Of a stretch of 64,000 nt of DNA, positions 46,278 through 58,179 are shown in pieces. Origin of the DNA: Aquilaria yunnanensis (lineage: Eukaryota; Streptophyta; Magnoliopsida; Malvales; Thymelaeaceae); the NCBI GenBank assembly GCA_039654915.1, contig CM077597.1:30230001-30294000 (forward strand). Direction: 5' to 3'. Position 1 is the stretch's first letter, and each line of letters starts with the position of its first letter. Both the position numbers and the translations under genes were made by a program. The notes under the pieces are model-generated. The model was not told where the DNA came from. It was given only the letters and a program-made list of their open reading frames with translations, and made no database searches.

Positions 46278-46700
46278 CACTAACCATTTAATTTTTGCTA
46301 TACTAATAATTAATTGTGCTAACCACTAACTTTCATTATTATTGTTATCACTAACCATTTAATTTGTGCTATACTAACAATTAATTGTGCTAACCATTAA
46401 CTTTCATTATTATTGTTATCACTAACCATTTAATTTGTGCTATACTAACAATTAATTGTGCTAACCACTAACTTTCATTATTATTGTTATCACTAACCAT
46501 TTAATTTGTGCTATACTAACAATTAATTGTGCTAACCACTAACTTTCATTATTATTGTTATCGCTAACCATTTAATTTGTGCTATACTAACAATTAATTG
46601 TGCTAACCACTAACTTTCATTATTATTGTTATCACTAACCATTTAATTTGTGCTATACTAACAATTAACTGTGCTAACTACTAACTTTATTATTATTATT
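46278..46700. repeat. Tandem array of a 71-bp unit, about six copies
   Basis: Units begin CACTAACCATTTAATTTGTG at 46278, 46349, 46420, 46491, 46562 and 46633, an exact 71-base period. Copies 2-5 are nearly identical and the last decays. The array sits within the giant LTR, as tandem repeats often do in Ogre-like LTRs. Confidence 0.95.
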
Positions 46701-48439
46701 GTTACTAACTTACTAACTTTATTATTATTATTGTCACTAACTTACTAATCTTTTATTATTGTTATAATTGTTACTAACTTACTAACTTTTATTTTTATTG
46801 TTGTTATTATTGTTAACGATTAAATCAATTAACATCATTAAATTTTATTATTGTTATTATTAATTTTAACCATTAACTTTACTAACTTTTGACAATCTTT
46901 ATCATTGTTGTTAACAACTAATTTTTTTTATTTTTTTATTATTATAATTATTGTGGAGGGCCAAAGAAGCCCCACTTTATTATTAATTGTCTCTTTTAGG
47001 TGTTTAAAATTAGTTATTATAAAAAAAAAAAAAGAATTTTATGTGAATAATTTATTAAGGTTAATTAAAAATCATTTTTAAAAGCCAATTATCTTTTGTT
47101 ATTTCTAAAACACATATTTCTTAAAAAAAAAAGAGAGAACAACAACAACAATTTAATCTTTTATTCCTTTACTAAAATAATTGAATAAACATAAGTAAAT
47201 AACAACTAATTAAAAGAAAATCCTTTTATGTGAATGATTAATTTTATTCTTTAAGACTAGCATAAATGTTTTAAAAAAAAAAAAAAGCTAATTATCTTTT
47301 ATTATTTCTTGAAGGAGCAATAAGAAAAATTAATTAACTTTTTATCCCTTTTATTAAAATTAATAAACAAACATAATTAAATAATTCTAAATATACAAAT
47401 CAATTCTTTTTTAACATATCTTTAAAGTAATGATATTAAAATTTAAAAATTCAAGAAAAATCCAATAAAATTATAATTAAAATTAATAATTAAAAATTAA
47501 AAATTAAAAATTTTTAAAAATTAAATTCCATGTCCAAATGATCCGCCAGGATCCATGGCTTGGAAATATTTTTAAATAAAGTATACAAATAAATTTTTCT
47601 TTATTAAAAATAAAAACTTTGGACTAATATATTAATTATTTAATAAAATATAAATTTTTAGCTTTCTTTATTAATAAAAAGAATAAAGGAGTAAAAATTT
47701 TCTTGGGCTAATATTTTACTTATTTCTTTCAAAATAATAAAAAAAAGATATAACATTTTTTTTTTTTGTTTCCTTTATTAAATAAAATTTTATTCAAATG
47801 ATTTCAAATAAAGGTAATAATAAAAATCTTTTAGCAAACAAAAAGAACATAAAAAAAATCATATAAATATCAAAAACTTTTTATACATATAAATCTTTGA
47901 TTTCTTTAATCTTTTTTTAAAATAAATTATATAAATATCAAAACTTTACCTTTATTTTCCTTATTAAATAATCATTTTTGCTTAATTTTTTTTATCAAAA
48001 ATAAAACAAACAAATATTAAGATTTTTATTTTATTTTTGAAATATATATATAAATTTCCGGTTTCATCATTAAATAAGTAAAGTTTTGTTTACTTTTTGA
48101 TTCACCTTTTTATTAAATAAAATATTAAGGCTTCACTTTTATTTTTAAAATATACATATAAATCTTTAGTTTTCTTCATTAAATAAACAAAACCTTGATT
48201 AAATAATTACTTTCTTGGTTCATCTTTTATCAAATCAAAAAAAATAAGCTTAAAAAATAAATATGTATAAATATCAAGACTTTCTTTATATAAATCTTTT
48301 CTTTATTATTTTATTGAATAATTAATTTTGGTTAATCTTTTAAATAAAAAATCAAATACATGAGAATTAAGATTTTATTTTCAACTCTTTTGTTTTCTTT
48401 GGTAAATAAATAAAATCCTGGTATTAAATAATTATTTTT

Positions 48440-48550
48440 ATAAAAAATTAGTTCATGGTATATTGGCTGGAAACTGTCTCGTGCCCGCTTTTGAGCTGCT
48501 TCACCTGGTGAAGAGGGTCTGGCTGAGTAACAACGCCCCGTACCATGATC
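48440..48550. other. Small GC-rich block with hairpins in the giant LTR
   Basis: It is bounded by TTCATGGTA (48452) and TACCATGAT (48541), near reverse complements. Inside is CTTCACCTGGTGAAG, a 15-base near-perfect palindrome. It is a roughly 100-base GC-balanced island surrounded by nearly pure A/T sequence. It resembles no RNA I can name. Confidence 0.45.
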
Positions 48551-48679
48551 AAAGATTTTTTTCTTATTTTTTTTTAAACTCTTTGATTCTTTTAAATTAA
48601 CTTCTTATTAAATAAAAATTAATTATTATTTTTTTTAATTCTTTTATAAATTGAGTAATCCTTTAAAATAATAAATATC

Positions 48680-49080
48680 TTTCATTAAACAAGAAAAACA
48701 AAAAAAGTAAACAAGAAAAAAAAGAAAGATAAGAAAAATAAAAGAAAGATAAGAAACAAAAATAAAAGAAAGATAAGAAAGAAAAGGAAGATAAAAAAAT
48801 ATAAAAGAAAAGATAAGATAAGAAAAGAAAGAAAGAAAAGACAAGAAAAATAAAAGAAAGATAAGAAAGAAAAATAAAAGAAAGATAAGATAAAGAAAAA
48901 AAGGAAATATAAGAAAAAGAAAAGAAAGATAAAAGAAAGAAAAAGAAAAAGCAAAGAAAGAAAGAAAAGAATAAAAAAGAAAGAAAAGAAAAGAAATTAA
49001 AAGAAATTAAAAAAAAAGAAGTAAAAATAAGTAAAAAAAAGAAGAAAAAGAAAGAAAGTAAAAAAAGAAGTAAAAAATAT
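48680..49080. repeat. Polypurine AAAGAAAGATAAG tract
   Basis: About 400 bases are almost free of C on the plus strand, made of GAAAGATAAGAAA units. The long minus-strand Phe/Leu-rich ORFs here are artefacts of composition. Confidence 0.85.
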
Positions 49081-49683
49081 AAAGATAAATTTTTTAGTTA
49101 GTATTAAAAATCATTCATAAACAAAAAGAATTACCATTTAAAAATTAATTTCATAATAATAAGAATTAAATAATTACGATAAATCAATTTCCATATCCGG
49201 ATGATCCGGTAGGATCTACGGTTTGGAAAATATCAAATTTTTTAAAATAAACAAATTAAATAAACAGATAAAAATCCATATTTTTACAATATGGATAAAA
49301 TTGTTTAAAATTTCACCAAATTCCGTGTCCAAATGACTCGGCAGAGTCCATGGTTCGGAATCAAAATCTTCCGTGTCCAAATGACTCGGCAGAGTCCATG
49401 GTTCGGAAGTATAAAATTCTATACAAATTAATTTCCAAAAATCCGCATTCAACTAATTCAGTTAAAATTTCTAGTTTGAAAATTAACTGAATTTTTTTTA
49501 AGCAAAGTAAAACAAAATTAAAATCAACTAAGGTGCCAATTTTGGGCGCTATAACAATATTGTTTTAGCGTAACCGTACTCCCGATCCCCGAACTCTCGC
49601 AGACCATATTTTAAGGTATCCAATCGACCTGAGCGAAAACCGATTGGTGGCGACTCCAGAAAACCCGACGTTGCCACACAATC

Positions 49684-51000
49684 CTTAAAAGCTAGATTAT
49701 ACAAATTGAAAAAATTTGTATGAACATGAGTCTAAATATCAGCTTCTTGATAAAGCCATTAACGATCTTCCATCTAAAAAGTAGAAATGCATGACCTCAT
49801 GCATTTATTCATTGTAGCTTGGTGAAAAAAATGAGTGTTAAAATCCCCCAAACAAGCCACTTTATTATGGATTTCTGGGCCTACAAACTTTTTTCAGCCA
49901 TCAACAACTCAATATGCTTTTTCCTAAGTTCCTGAATCAAAATTTGGTGATCTGCAAGGTTTAGGAGTTATTGACCTTCTTAAAGCTTTGCTCAACAATG
50001 TAGGGCCATTATAAGATATTACCAATATATGACTTTCTCTATTAACGAAGGGTTGGGACAATAGCATTACACTTAGTTGTATCCTAGAAAACAATAGAGC
50101 CCTTGACTTCATTATACCAGGTAGCTGTATTCACTTCCTCACATTAAGCATAATGAAGCTAGAGAGCTTTAAATGGGCAAGGTCGGTGGAAAAAAAAAAG
50201 GTGACATAGGTTAAAGTCCAATAAGAGTGAAGAATGATTTGATCGTTGGATAGCTAGGTTAAGAAGTGTTACATCTATATTTAACTCTAACCATTGAGAG
50301 TTAACATAGGCTTTGTCCAACACTTCTACTCCCAAATCTTCACCTTGTTGGAAATTTGACCACATAAATCGAAGACCTCCGTAAGGAAGCCGGGATAAAG
50401 CCAAAGTGTCAAAGAAACTTTGCAGTGAATCGGCTGTTGGAATTAAATGAGAATTTTTGTTTTTTTATTGACTTTCAATAATAGTTGATTGAAATCCCTT
50501 ATCAATAATAAAGGCCCTAGTAATAAGAAAAAGCATCAATTATATTAGCCCATGTTTGGCTTTGAAATTAAACCTTAGGATGACCATACACACAACTAAG
50601 GTACCACCGGTGACGTAAGTCATCCTTAAGAAAGAGTAAAATTAGGTGAGGGTCACTAAACAAAGGTTGCAATTACATATGGATGACTGCCAACCAAGCC
50701 ACAGGCTACCACTTCTCATAACAGCATTGACATCAACATGATGAGAAAGCTCTAAACTTCTTAATGGCATAAAAACATTAGTAGCATTTATCTTAGTTTC
50801 TATTATAAACAAAAGGTTAGGTTGATGAGGCTGAACTGACGACTAAATTTGATGAACTGACGTTGCTCGACCTAGGTCATGGCAGTTAAAGTTTATGATC
50901 CTCGTGGTGACATGGGGGTTTTTTTAGGAACAAACGTTGAAAATTCCTGCCCTGCATTCATAGTCCAAGCATAAGGACTTTCTGGATCAACAAAGATAGT
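49684..51000 (-). pseudogene. LINE ORF2 endonuclease remnant
   Basis: The clearest block is 50404-50159 with LPYGGLRFMWSNFQQGED, VEVLDKAYVNSQWL and IQRSNHSSLLLDF. These match the C-terminal motifs of the APE-type endonuclease (normally SDHSP; here SNHSS, so the catalytic Asp is lost). The stretch 51000-52100 contains linker and degraded ORF1/ORF2 sequence with no clear motif. Confidence 0.75.
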
Positions 51001-52099
51001 CTATACAATAGTCAAAAGAGCTTTGATCATTTGTTGAGACTCTATTGGCTACCACAGATCTGGTGGTTTAAAATGAGCATGTTTGGCCTTAGGGGCTAGC
51101 AGATGCAGGGATGCCATTAGATAAAAGTCTTTCACTTTGTCTCTTCCATGTTTTTTACTAGAAGTAAAGTTGGAATAATAAGCAGGAAATGTTTCTTTCA
51201 CAATGCAAGAAGGATTGAGGCAGTGATCCTTAAGAGGCAATGGTTCTTAAAAGGCCTTTCTAACTATTCCTCTAGAATATGGCGTCTAACCCATTTTTGC
51301 ATTGGTGCATCTCCTAGTGGCTTCTTTGCAAGCATGTTATTTGTGCATTTTTAATGCCTTATGTCATGACTAGTAGGATTTGATTGTTGTTCTAAAGAAG
51401 AGGCTCGAATGTCATCAGTAGATATCTTATGTGAAGTAGATATGGTATAATGCTAGGATACTTCTCCATTCAAATCCTTTTGGCAAATCTCAACCTTTTC
51501 CTGAATCACTGCTTCATGATCCAATACCTGCTTAACAGCATATGAACCAGTAGCTGATATATTTGGTTAAGAGATTTGAATGGTCATATTATGATTTGGG
51601 ATCACTTTTGTAGTTATTCCCATTGGGCATTTGTTCTTCTAGTGAAGGTCCTATTAAACTCTGGTTGTCTTCAATAGCTATATCCAAAGGAAGAGGAGAA
51701 TCTATCCCCCTGACCTCAATGCCAAGCAGGAGACAAATCTGCTTAGTTGATTGTGACAAATCTAGTAACCACTTTTTAAACTTTATGCGTGTGAGACTGG
51801 CTAACATTATGGCTCAACCACCCTTCATTCGGGTTCTCTGTAATCTTATCTCCAATGTCTAAGACACATACATGCTTAAGCAATTCAAAGTTAAACCCCT
51901 CAACTGAAACAATCATATTACTATTAACAAATGCTCTATGGTTTGAGTGCAAACTACAAGTCTGAGACCTTTTAGGCAAGGATGAAGAACCCATGAATAA
52001 TGATATCTCAACTTTAGTCAGATTAGGAGCCAATGGGTGTTTTGTTGATTTACAAAATGGGGAAAAATGAGCTAGAGACTTATGAACCTAGTGAACTGC

Positions 52100-53235
52100 C
52101 GAATCCCAACAATGGTGTAAGATTCCTCCAATGGACTAGTAGAATAAGCACATTGGGCACATGAATGGCCTACATGTCCACACATTTTATAGATCTTAAA
52201 AATTCTTTCATATTTAAAAGTAATCCTATGAAGCTTTCCTTAAGCATTCTTAATGTGGCACTCTGGTACTAACTGTTTATTAATATCTAAAATAATTCAT
52301 ACAAGTATTGCCATTGGTGAAGGTGATGGAGCCAAAATCAATGGCCTCAAACTTCCTTAATTTATTGGCAATGAATTCTGTAGTGGTTGTAGAAAGAAGT
52401 AAAATAGGCAGCCCATAAATTTGTACCCATATAGAAGCAAACTATAAGCTATGTTTTTCATGGAATATATGAGGAAAAAACTGTTGCACCAATGTAAGTG
52501 CTTCATCAAAATTCCATGGTATCTATATATTAAGATGTACCAAATCTTGCCAAGAAAAGAATTGCAGAAGAAATTTATTTGAACCAACTATTGCTTGCAC
52601 ACTAACAATGTCATTCAAGTTCCAATTTTGAGATATGTGTCATTTAATAAAGTATGTAGAAAACTTATGTTGATCCTGAACCTAAATAAGAAGACAATTT
52701 TGCAACAACATACTATTCAACTAGTGAAATTCTTGGCTGAGATGGATCGGCCAAACATTATTCCTCCTGAGTTTCTTCGGAATAGGCATCATAGTCTCTT
52801 AATACATAAAACAAGAATTGACTAAAGAATAGTTCCCAAAATTGAGAATTATCTAGAAAATAATGCTTCCTAGCCTCTCTGCATGTAAAACAAGTGGATG
52901 CCAAGAAAACTTTCCTTGTAAACCTCTAGAGCCAGCCAAAATGGTATTGTTGAGATTGATGATCGCAGATTTCATAATTCAAGAGCAAACTAAAGAACAA
53001 AACATTATTAAGTTAGGCCAAAATTTAGCATCTGTTTGGTAAATGTTAATATATGAATGTTAATGCATTTTTGGTTAACCCCCAAACAATAAGCATGTGG
53101 GAAGAGAGAAACTTTCCCATTTGTGGCTCTAAAGTTTCTGTTTGTTAAACTTGGACCAAGCATGTGGTTTTGAGTATTTGATACTAACTCAAGCTTACTT
53201 AATTTTTTGTACTTTTCTTCCTCTTCATCTAACAT
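52100..53235 (-). pseudogene. LINE ORF1 remnant (DUF4283-like and zinc knuckle)
   Basis: The frame begins MLDEEEEKYKKLSKLELVSN at 53235. A DUF4283-like stretch with ASIWVQIYGLPILLLS lies near 52450-52390. At about 52195-52150 a zinc knuckle YKMCGHVGHSCAQC keeps C, H and C of the CCHC pattern but has Tyr for the first Cys. Stops separate these parts. In plant L1 elements ORF1 is the RNA-binding chaperone-like protein. Confidence 0.75.
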
Positions 53236-53240
53236 AATAG

Positions 53241-53828
53241 TTCATGGAAAAAGCCACTTCACCTTCTTATAATTGACTGAGACTAGCGTGATTCTTAAAA
53301 GTGAGCTACTTGTAGTGCATTTCTTTTTGCATTGAGGCGGCTGGGTGAAGGAAGTATGGTAGATCGATGTCAGCACTTCTATCGTGTATGTTGTTCACTG
53401 CCAAATTGAGGCATTGATAGTGGCGTAAAAAATGCCAGATTGGTCTTGAAGGGTGAGCACTTTTGTCGATTTGTCAACACCGCCAATACCATCTCCTAAT
53501 TATTCTAGAATAATAGTTGATTTTTAGTCAATTAGTAGTGCTATACAACCCATGAAATGGGGCTTCAATATATTGACAAATTTTTTGAATTGACATTTTA
53601 ATTGCAACAATTAAGGCCGTGGCAAATGAAATCTTCTTTCTATTTGATCCCAGTAGGGATGAGGCTGCTGAACAAGGATTCATGTAGCATAAAAACTAGG
53701 TAAACATTGCGAGAACGAACTTCATTAAGTTTGCTGATGAAGCTAAAAATAATTGAGAATATATTGTCGACCAATTGTCGTGAACAGGGTGGCGGTCCAT
53801 TCAACATCGCATGGGCGAAAGCATTGAC
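53241..53828. other. LINE 5' leader or flanking DNA
   Basis: Upstream of LINE ORF1 on the minus strand. It may include the LINE 5' untranslated region; no boundary or other feature is visible. TTGAC at 53824-53828 is the left duplication of the next solo LTR. Confidence 0.4.
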
Positions 53829-55245
53829 TGTTGGGTTTTGGGAGCCAAACAGCGCAGCGGAATTTAACTGAAACCCTCCAGGATCCAAGTGAAACGGGGT
53901 AAACCGGGTATTCGAAAATTTTCATACCTAATTTTCGGTTGAGATCTCTCACTCAACTGTAGAGTCGAATCAAAAAACCTAAACAGTTGACGTATTGAAG
54001 CTCTCTATGGTATCCACACAAGCCTCTCGGGATCACCACGCTTCCACCACGTCCCGACAGATGCGTTTCTCTTGCGCTCGTAGTGCTAGCTTGCGTCCTC
54101 CAAGGAGTTGCAAAAGAAAAGTGCGGCTGTCCTTTTGGGAGGCTAGGGCAAGGAGACCTGTGAATTTCTCACTAGAAGTTGTATTTATAGTGAGACTCAA
54201 CTTCTAGGCCTAATGGGTTTCAAAGCCCTAATCCAATTAGGATTTAATTTCGGGCTTAACAATGGCTCAACTTTTGGGCCCATTATTAATACGAAATTAA
54301 AGTGAAACCATAACCCAAATAATTAGCCCGTGCACTCTAATGATCCAAATAGCTCTATGTGTGCGACTCAATAGGCTCTTATCATGTTGGCAATGATCAT
54401 AAATCACATTTATGATCATAAGCAATGAGCAGTGTCTAGCAATACATAATTGCTACCAAAGTGACAAGATTGTCGATGATTCGACTAAACCTTTATGATC
54501 ATCACCGATATATGTCATTGTCCCTTTATCCAAGATATCAAGACTAAGCACGAGACATGGAATGTGTCACTCTCATATAGCCCAATCTTTGGTTTCTTGA
54601 TTACCAAGTAGACTAACTTAAGCTGATGACATTGATATCGTATATCAACTCATCTGAGCATGGCCATGCATTTTCTAAGTCTCACTCTATCAAGGGGCCC
54701 GAAGATATCACTCCCGTTACATAGGAGGGACAAATCCCAACTTGATCATACAAATCCCTCCGCATGATATGTGACATACCCAATGACCTCCTTCAAGTTC
54801 ACTCAGTTACGAGCAACAAAGGAAAGTATCAAAGTATGTGACTCACATGTAGGGAACCTTGATGATCTTAGGTCGAAGGACTACATATACCATGATCACT
54901 ATGAGAATCACTTATGACACTCATATAACGATCCATGTAGTGTTCTCATGGTGGGTCGGTCCAGTACACAAGTTCTCCAACTTGTACCCATATGTAGATT
55001 ACATATCTCATATTAGTCTCCACATATGCTAGTCGTTATGTATTATTGCAACCCGCTCCACAATAATACTAGACCAGGGACATTTAAGAATATCATTATT
55101 CTAGGGTTACAATTATGTTTGTTAAGTTATGCAGAAACAAAATAACAAACATAATTGCTGGATTAATGCCTTAATAAAATATCATAACTCAATGTGCAAA
55201 AAATACAATCATCTCATGATTGGCTTTTTGGGCACAACACTAACA
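53829..55245 (-). mobile_element. Solo Copia LTR, inverted
   Basis: On the plus strand it runs from TGTTGGGTTTTGGGAGCC to GGGCACAACACTAACA, the reverse complement of the LTR family at 1091. It is 1417 bp. The flanks are TTGAC (53824-53828) and CTGAC (55246-55250), a 5-bp duplication with one mismatch. It is clearly closest to the nested LTR 8534-9937 (shared AACCCAACA end and GGGCTTTGAAACCC block), so these two belong to the younger subfamily. Confidence 0.9.
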
Positions 55246-55250
55246 CTGAC

Positions 55251-56529
55251 TACCCATGGACATATGAACAACTTAGAAATCTGTGGTAGAAGTTAAAACG
55301 GAAGTACCATCCCCTTCTCATAGTGATGGGTCCAAGGTCTGAATAGAGTTGGGATCCTAGGACTAGGAAAATCATAGCTTCTAAGTCATGGCAGACAAGG
55401 ACCATTGAGGTAAGTATCAGTCAATTTTTTAGGGAGTTGTTTATTTTAAACATGGTCATTTATGAAGCTCTGATAAACGAGAATGATGAGGTAGCATGTA
55501 GGGTGGATTGCTAGTGTGCAATCTTAATTTATAATTGTTGTACTAATGCCACTTTGTCATTTGTTGTCATATATATATATATGCACATGGATAGTAGTAG
55601 TATTTGAATCCATGAGCATATTGGAAGCACCACAAATGTTTTGTCATTGCTTCACAAATAATTCTTTGATCACAATTAGTCTTCATGGCGAACCAGGTGA
55701 ACCTTGATATGGTCAAACTCTATAGTACTTGAGTACTGAATATAGAGGCATTTTTAGGGCTCTTTCTACCTAATGAAAATGATGACGTAGGAAATGTGTC
55801 AAGACGTTTGTTTGATGACTCTCTTTAACAAGCTCCAGAAGTTATTGAGATCCATTTTGACTCAACGGATCCTACTACGATGTGGTCGCCATCCCATGCA
55901 CCAACCTTGCCATACCACATATGACATGGGTAAAATGGCTCGGTGACACCTGTTGCCTATCAACCGTCTCCTAGCACCATGACATAGTGGTCTGAATCTA
56001 GGCCCCCAATGATGCCTTTGTTTATGCACCCTTGCATGGACATATTCTACCACTTTCCTGGAATAGTGGAAGGTAATGAGTTTTATGTCCAAGTTACATT
56101 ATTCATCATAAACTCTAAGTATGGGCGAGACATGTTGATGTATGTACTAGTTAATGATCCGACATGACTTGCGTGGCTACGGCATGAGGTCTATATGCTG
56201 TAGCCTACACAGTAAGCTTCTAGTACCGACTTCCTTATGGTGATCTTATTATAGAGCATGTGTTGTCTATTTTCATTTGTGTTCCCCATCCTATAACATT
56301 ATGTTTGAATGCTTGTTACTGTCATCGTCAGGTTATCTATTTTATTAGGCATAGCTGGGTAGAACTACAAATTACCAAGACCATTGTCAGATCTTAGGAC
56401 CTGGCTTTTATATGAAGAAGCCTGTTATCATTATTGCATATTATGTTTTTATTATGTTTATTTTTCAATGGTTACCTATATTGATAGCCGTGAACCCCTG
56501 AAATGTAGTCGATATAAAGGTTATAAAAT
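55251..56529. other. Unassigned, probably old transposon sequence
   Basis: No domain could be read. A short (AT)n run lies at 55570. It lies next to the PIF relic and may be part of the same or another degraded element. Confidence 0.35.
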
Positions 56530-57860
56530 TATACATACTCAGTGCATCACGGTTGAATACATAGAAGATATAAAGCATATAATTAAAACTCTTAAGATAA
56601 AATTACTCAAATTCCTAATGACGCTAACGCCTATTCTGAGCATCTTTCCATTATGAAAGACATTGACCAATTTTATCTCTAACCCATGCCATTGAACAAG
56701 TCCCCACCTGGAACACCTCATTATCAGGCTCCTCTGTCTCATTAATTGTCAAATTTTGCAAATAGTCTACTCTTTAGATACTCATGATATCTTTGTCAAC
56801 CTAATCATACATGTAGACATAATTATGTAAAGCACAGCATGCAATTATGATGTCAGCTTGAATCTCAGGCTTGAATCGACCTATCCTTATCAAGTTTTTT
56901 CATTTTATTTTGGTGGTCCCTATGATTATCTCGATGACATTCATTAGTCCCACATGAGCGTAATTGAATATTTCTTTTGAACCAGATGGAATTCGAGGAC
57001 TGAAATCCTTGTGATGGTAGTCAGCTGAGTGATATGGTGCTAGAAACCTTTCCATATTTGCATATCCTTAGTCCACCAAATAATATCATCCTAAATATCA
57101 GTAAGAAGGGGAATGAAGGCATTATTTATAAATTAGACATGCATGCAGATATTGTAAATATATTTCATAGTGGTTTAATTATAAATTAACTAGAGCGGGT
57201 TGGGGAATTGTGACCCATGTTGTTCACAACATTCACAAAGCACATGACTGTCATGTGTAGAACCAGGTGTTCCTGAGTATAGATGTGTGCACAACATGTT
57301 GAAGTCATATGCAACAACGATATTTTGTGTTGGTTGATCTAAATGCCCCGATAGAACTCTCAATCCTCACGTGGGAATATACCACCAATGTGGGTTCTAT
57401 CAATGGCACATACTCCACTGAAGAATACAGCACCCCATGTTTTTATAACTCGGGAATGCACTTGATCAAAAGTACATTCACTTGCAGAAATTATAACTTA
57501 TCTAAGCAAAACCACTAATGCTAAAACTATCCAGAACCATCGGTAAATGGTATCAGTTAAGTGTAGGAACACGTTATGCATATCATGATGTTTGAAACCA
57601 TAGGGATATACAGTCAGAAACATAGTTAACATCTTAGCATATGCTATTCTACTCGAGCTTGGAAGGTTGTGACGTGTAACCAAGTCCTTGCGTAAATGTA
57701 AAAAATAAATGGTCGACATACAAAATCGACCATTGAACTCGCACTTATTTTGTCCTATGTTGAAAATGTATTGGGTCCTAGTAAGTAGGGGTTCTCTACT
57801 AATAAGAGGAGAATCCCTACCTTCATCCCCCATCATCCACGTCATGCTCATGCCAAGCTA
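56530..57860 (-). pseudogene. PIF/Harbinger transposase relic
   Basis: Minus-strand reading in shifted frames gives REPLLTRTQYIFNIGQNKCE and a KDLVTRHNLPSSSRIAYAKM-type N-terminal part. AIDRTHI near 57400 is the first catalytic Asp motif (usually AVDGTHI). Near 57060-56900 come YLVD, a stop, then GYANMERFLAPYHSADYHHK and SGSKEIFNYAHVGLMNVIE, the characteristic DDE_Tnp_4 C-terminal region. Stops and frameshifts make it non-functional. Confidence 0.8.
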
Positions 57861-58179
57861 TATCAAATGATGATGCCACACCTCCTCCACCTCACTAAAG
57901 TCATGGGCACCACCATTGCATTTTGGGGGGGGGGGGCAAGTTTGTGAAGATGTCGATGGTGAGTCCTATTGAATATTAGACTCAATTCAAAGACCAAATG
58001 ATTGCTTCATTTCAATCTACAGGATCGTGAATGAGGTCAGAGTCATGGGAGAAGTCAAGAATAAGATGATATCAATGTAAATAGTAAACAAAACAATAGA
58101 GAATAGTAACAAACACTGACAACATAGTAATAGTTAGAAAATGTATAGAAAGTTATGTATAACAAACATGAAAGGGATC

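Larger units (their letters stand above)
43862..49678 (+). mobile_element. Giant solo LTR, about 5.8 kb, Gypsy type
   Basis: It starts TGTTGACACCCAATTTCGTC and ends GACGTTGCCACA. A perfect 5-bp duplication CAATC lies at 43857-43861 and 49679-49683, and the LINE reading continues across it. Near the end, GGTGCCAATTTTGGGCG, CGTAACCGTACTCCCGA and GATTGGTGGCGACTCC (49529-49660) form the conserved block I associate with LTR ends of Tat/Ogre-side Gypsy elements, whose LTRs can exceed 5 kb. There are no coding domains. A LARD-type element lacking detectable internal LTRs is the alternative. The strand follows the orientation of the LTR end block. Confidence 0.8.
38474..53240 (-). mobile_element. Near full-length L1-type LINE broken by three insertions
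   Basis: Reading the minus strand from 53235 downward gives ORF1, then endonuclease (about 51000-49690), reverse transcriptase (43861-43157 and 41731-41100), a zf-RVT region and RNase H (about 40030-39640). A tail follows that appears as TTTTTTTT on the plus strand at 38474-38482. Removing the MULE (38513-39613), Copia solo LTR (41732-43156) and Gypsy solo LTR (43862-49678) leaves about 6.4 kb, the expected size of a plant L1. The coding sequence is full of stops and shifts. A target duplication was not found. Confidence 0.85.

Noticed and set aside
46278..46700. CRISPR-like array
   Set aside because: The period is a plain 71-bp tandem repeat with no unique spacers, in a plant LTR.
48644..48954. 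Phe/Leu-rich minus-strand ORFs resembling membrane proteins
   Set aside because: They are the translation of a purine-only tract.
43862..49678. Complete LTR retrotransposon or LARD with two LTRs
   Set aside because: No long terminal direct repeats were seen within the element; only one TG...CA unit lies between the duplications. A dot plot could overturn this.
57925..57937. Poly(G) run as a quadruplex or regulatory element
   Set aside because: It is a single homopolymer run in relic DNA. It may be a sequencing artefact, and nothing around it suggests function.
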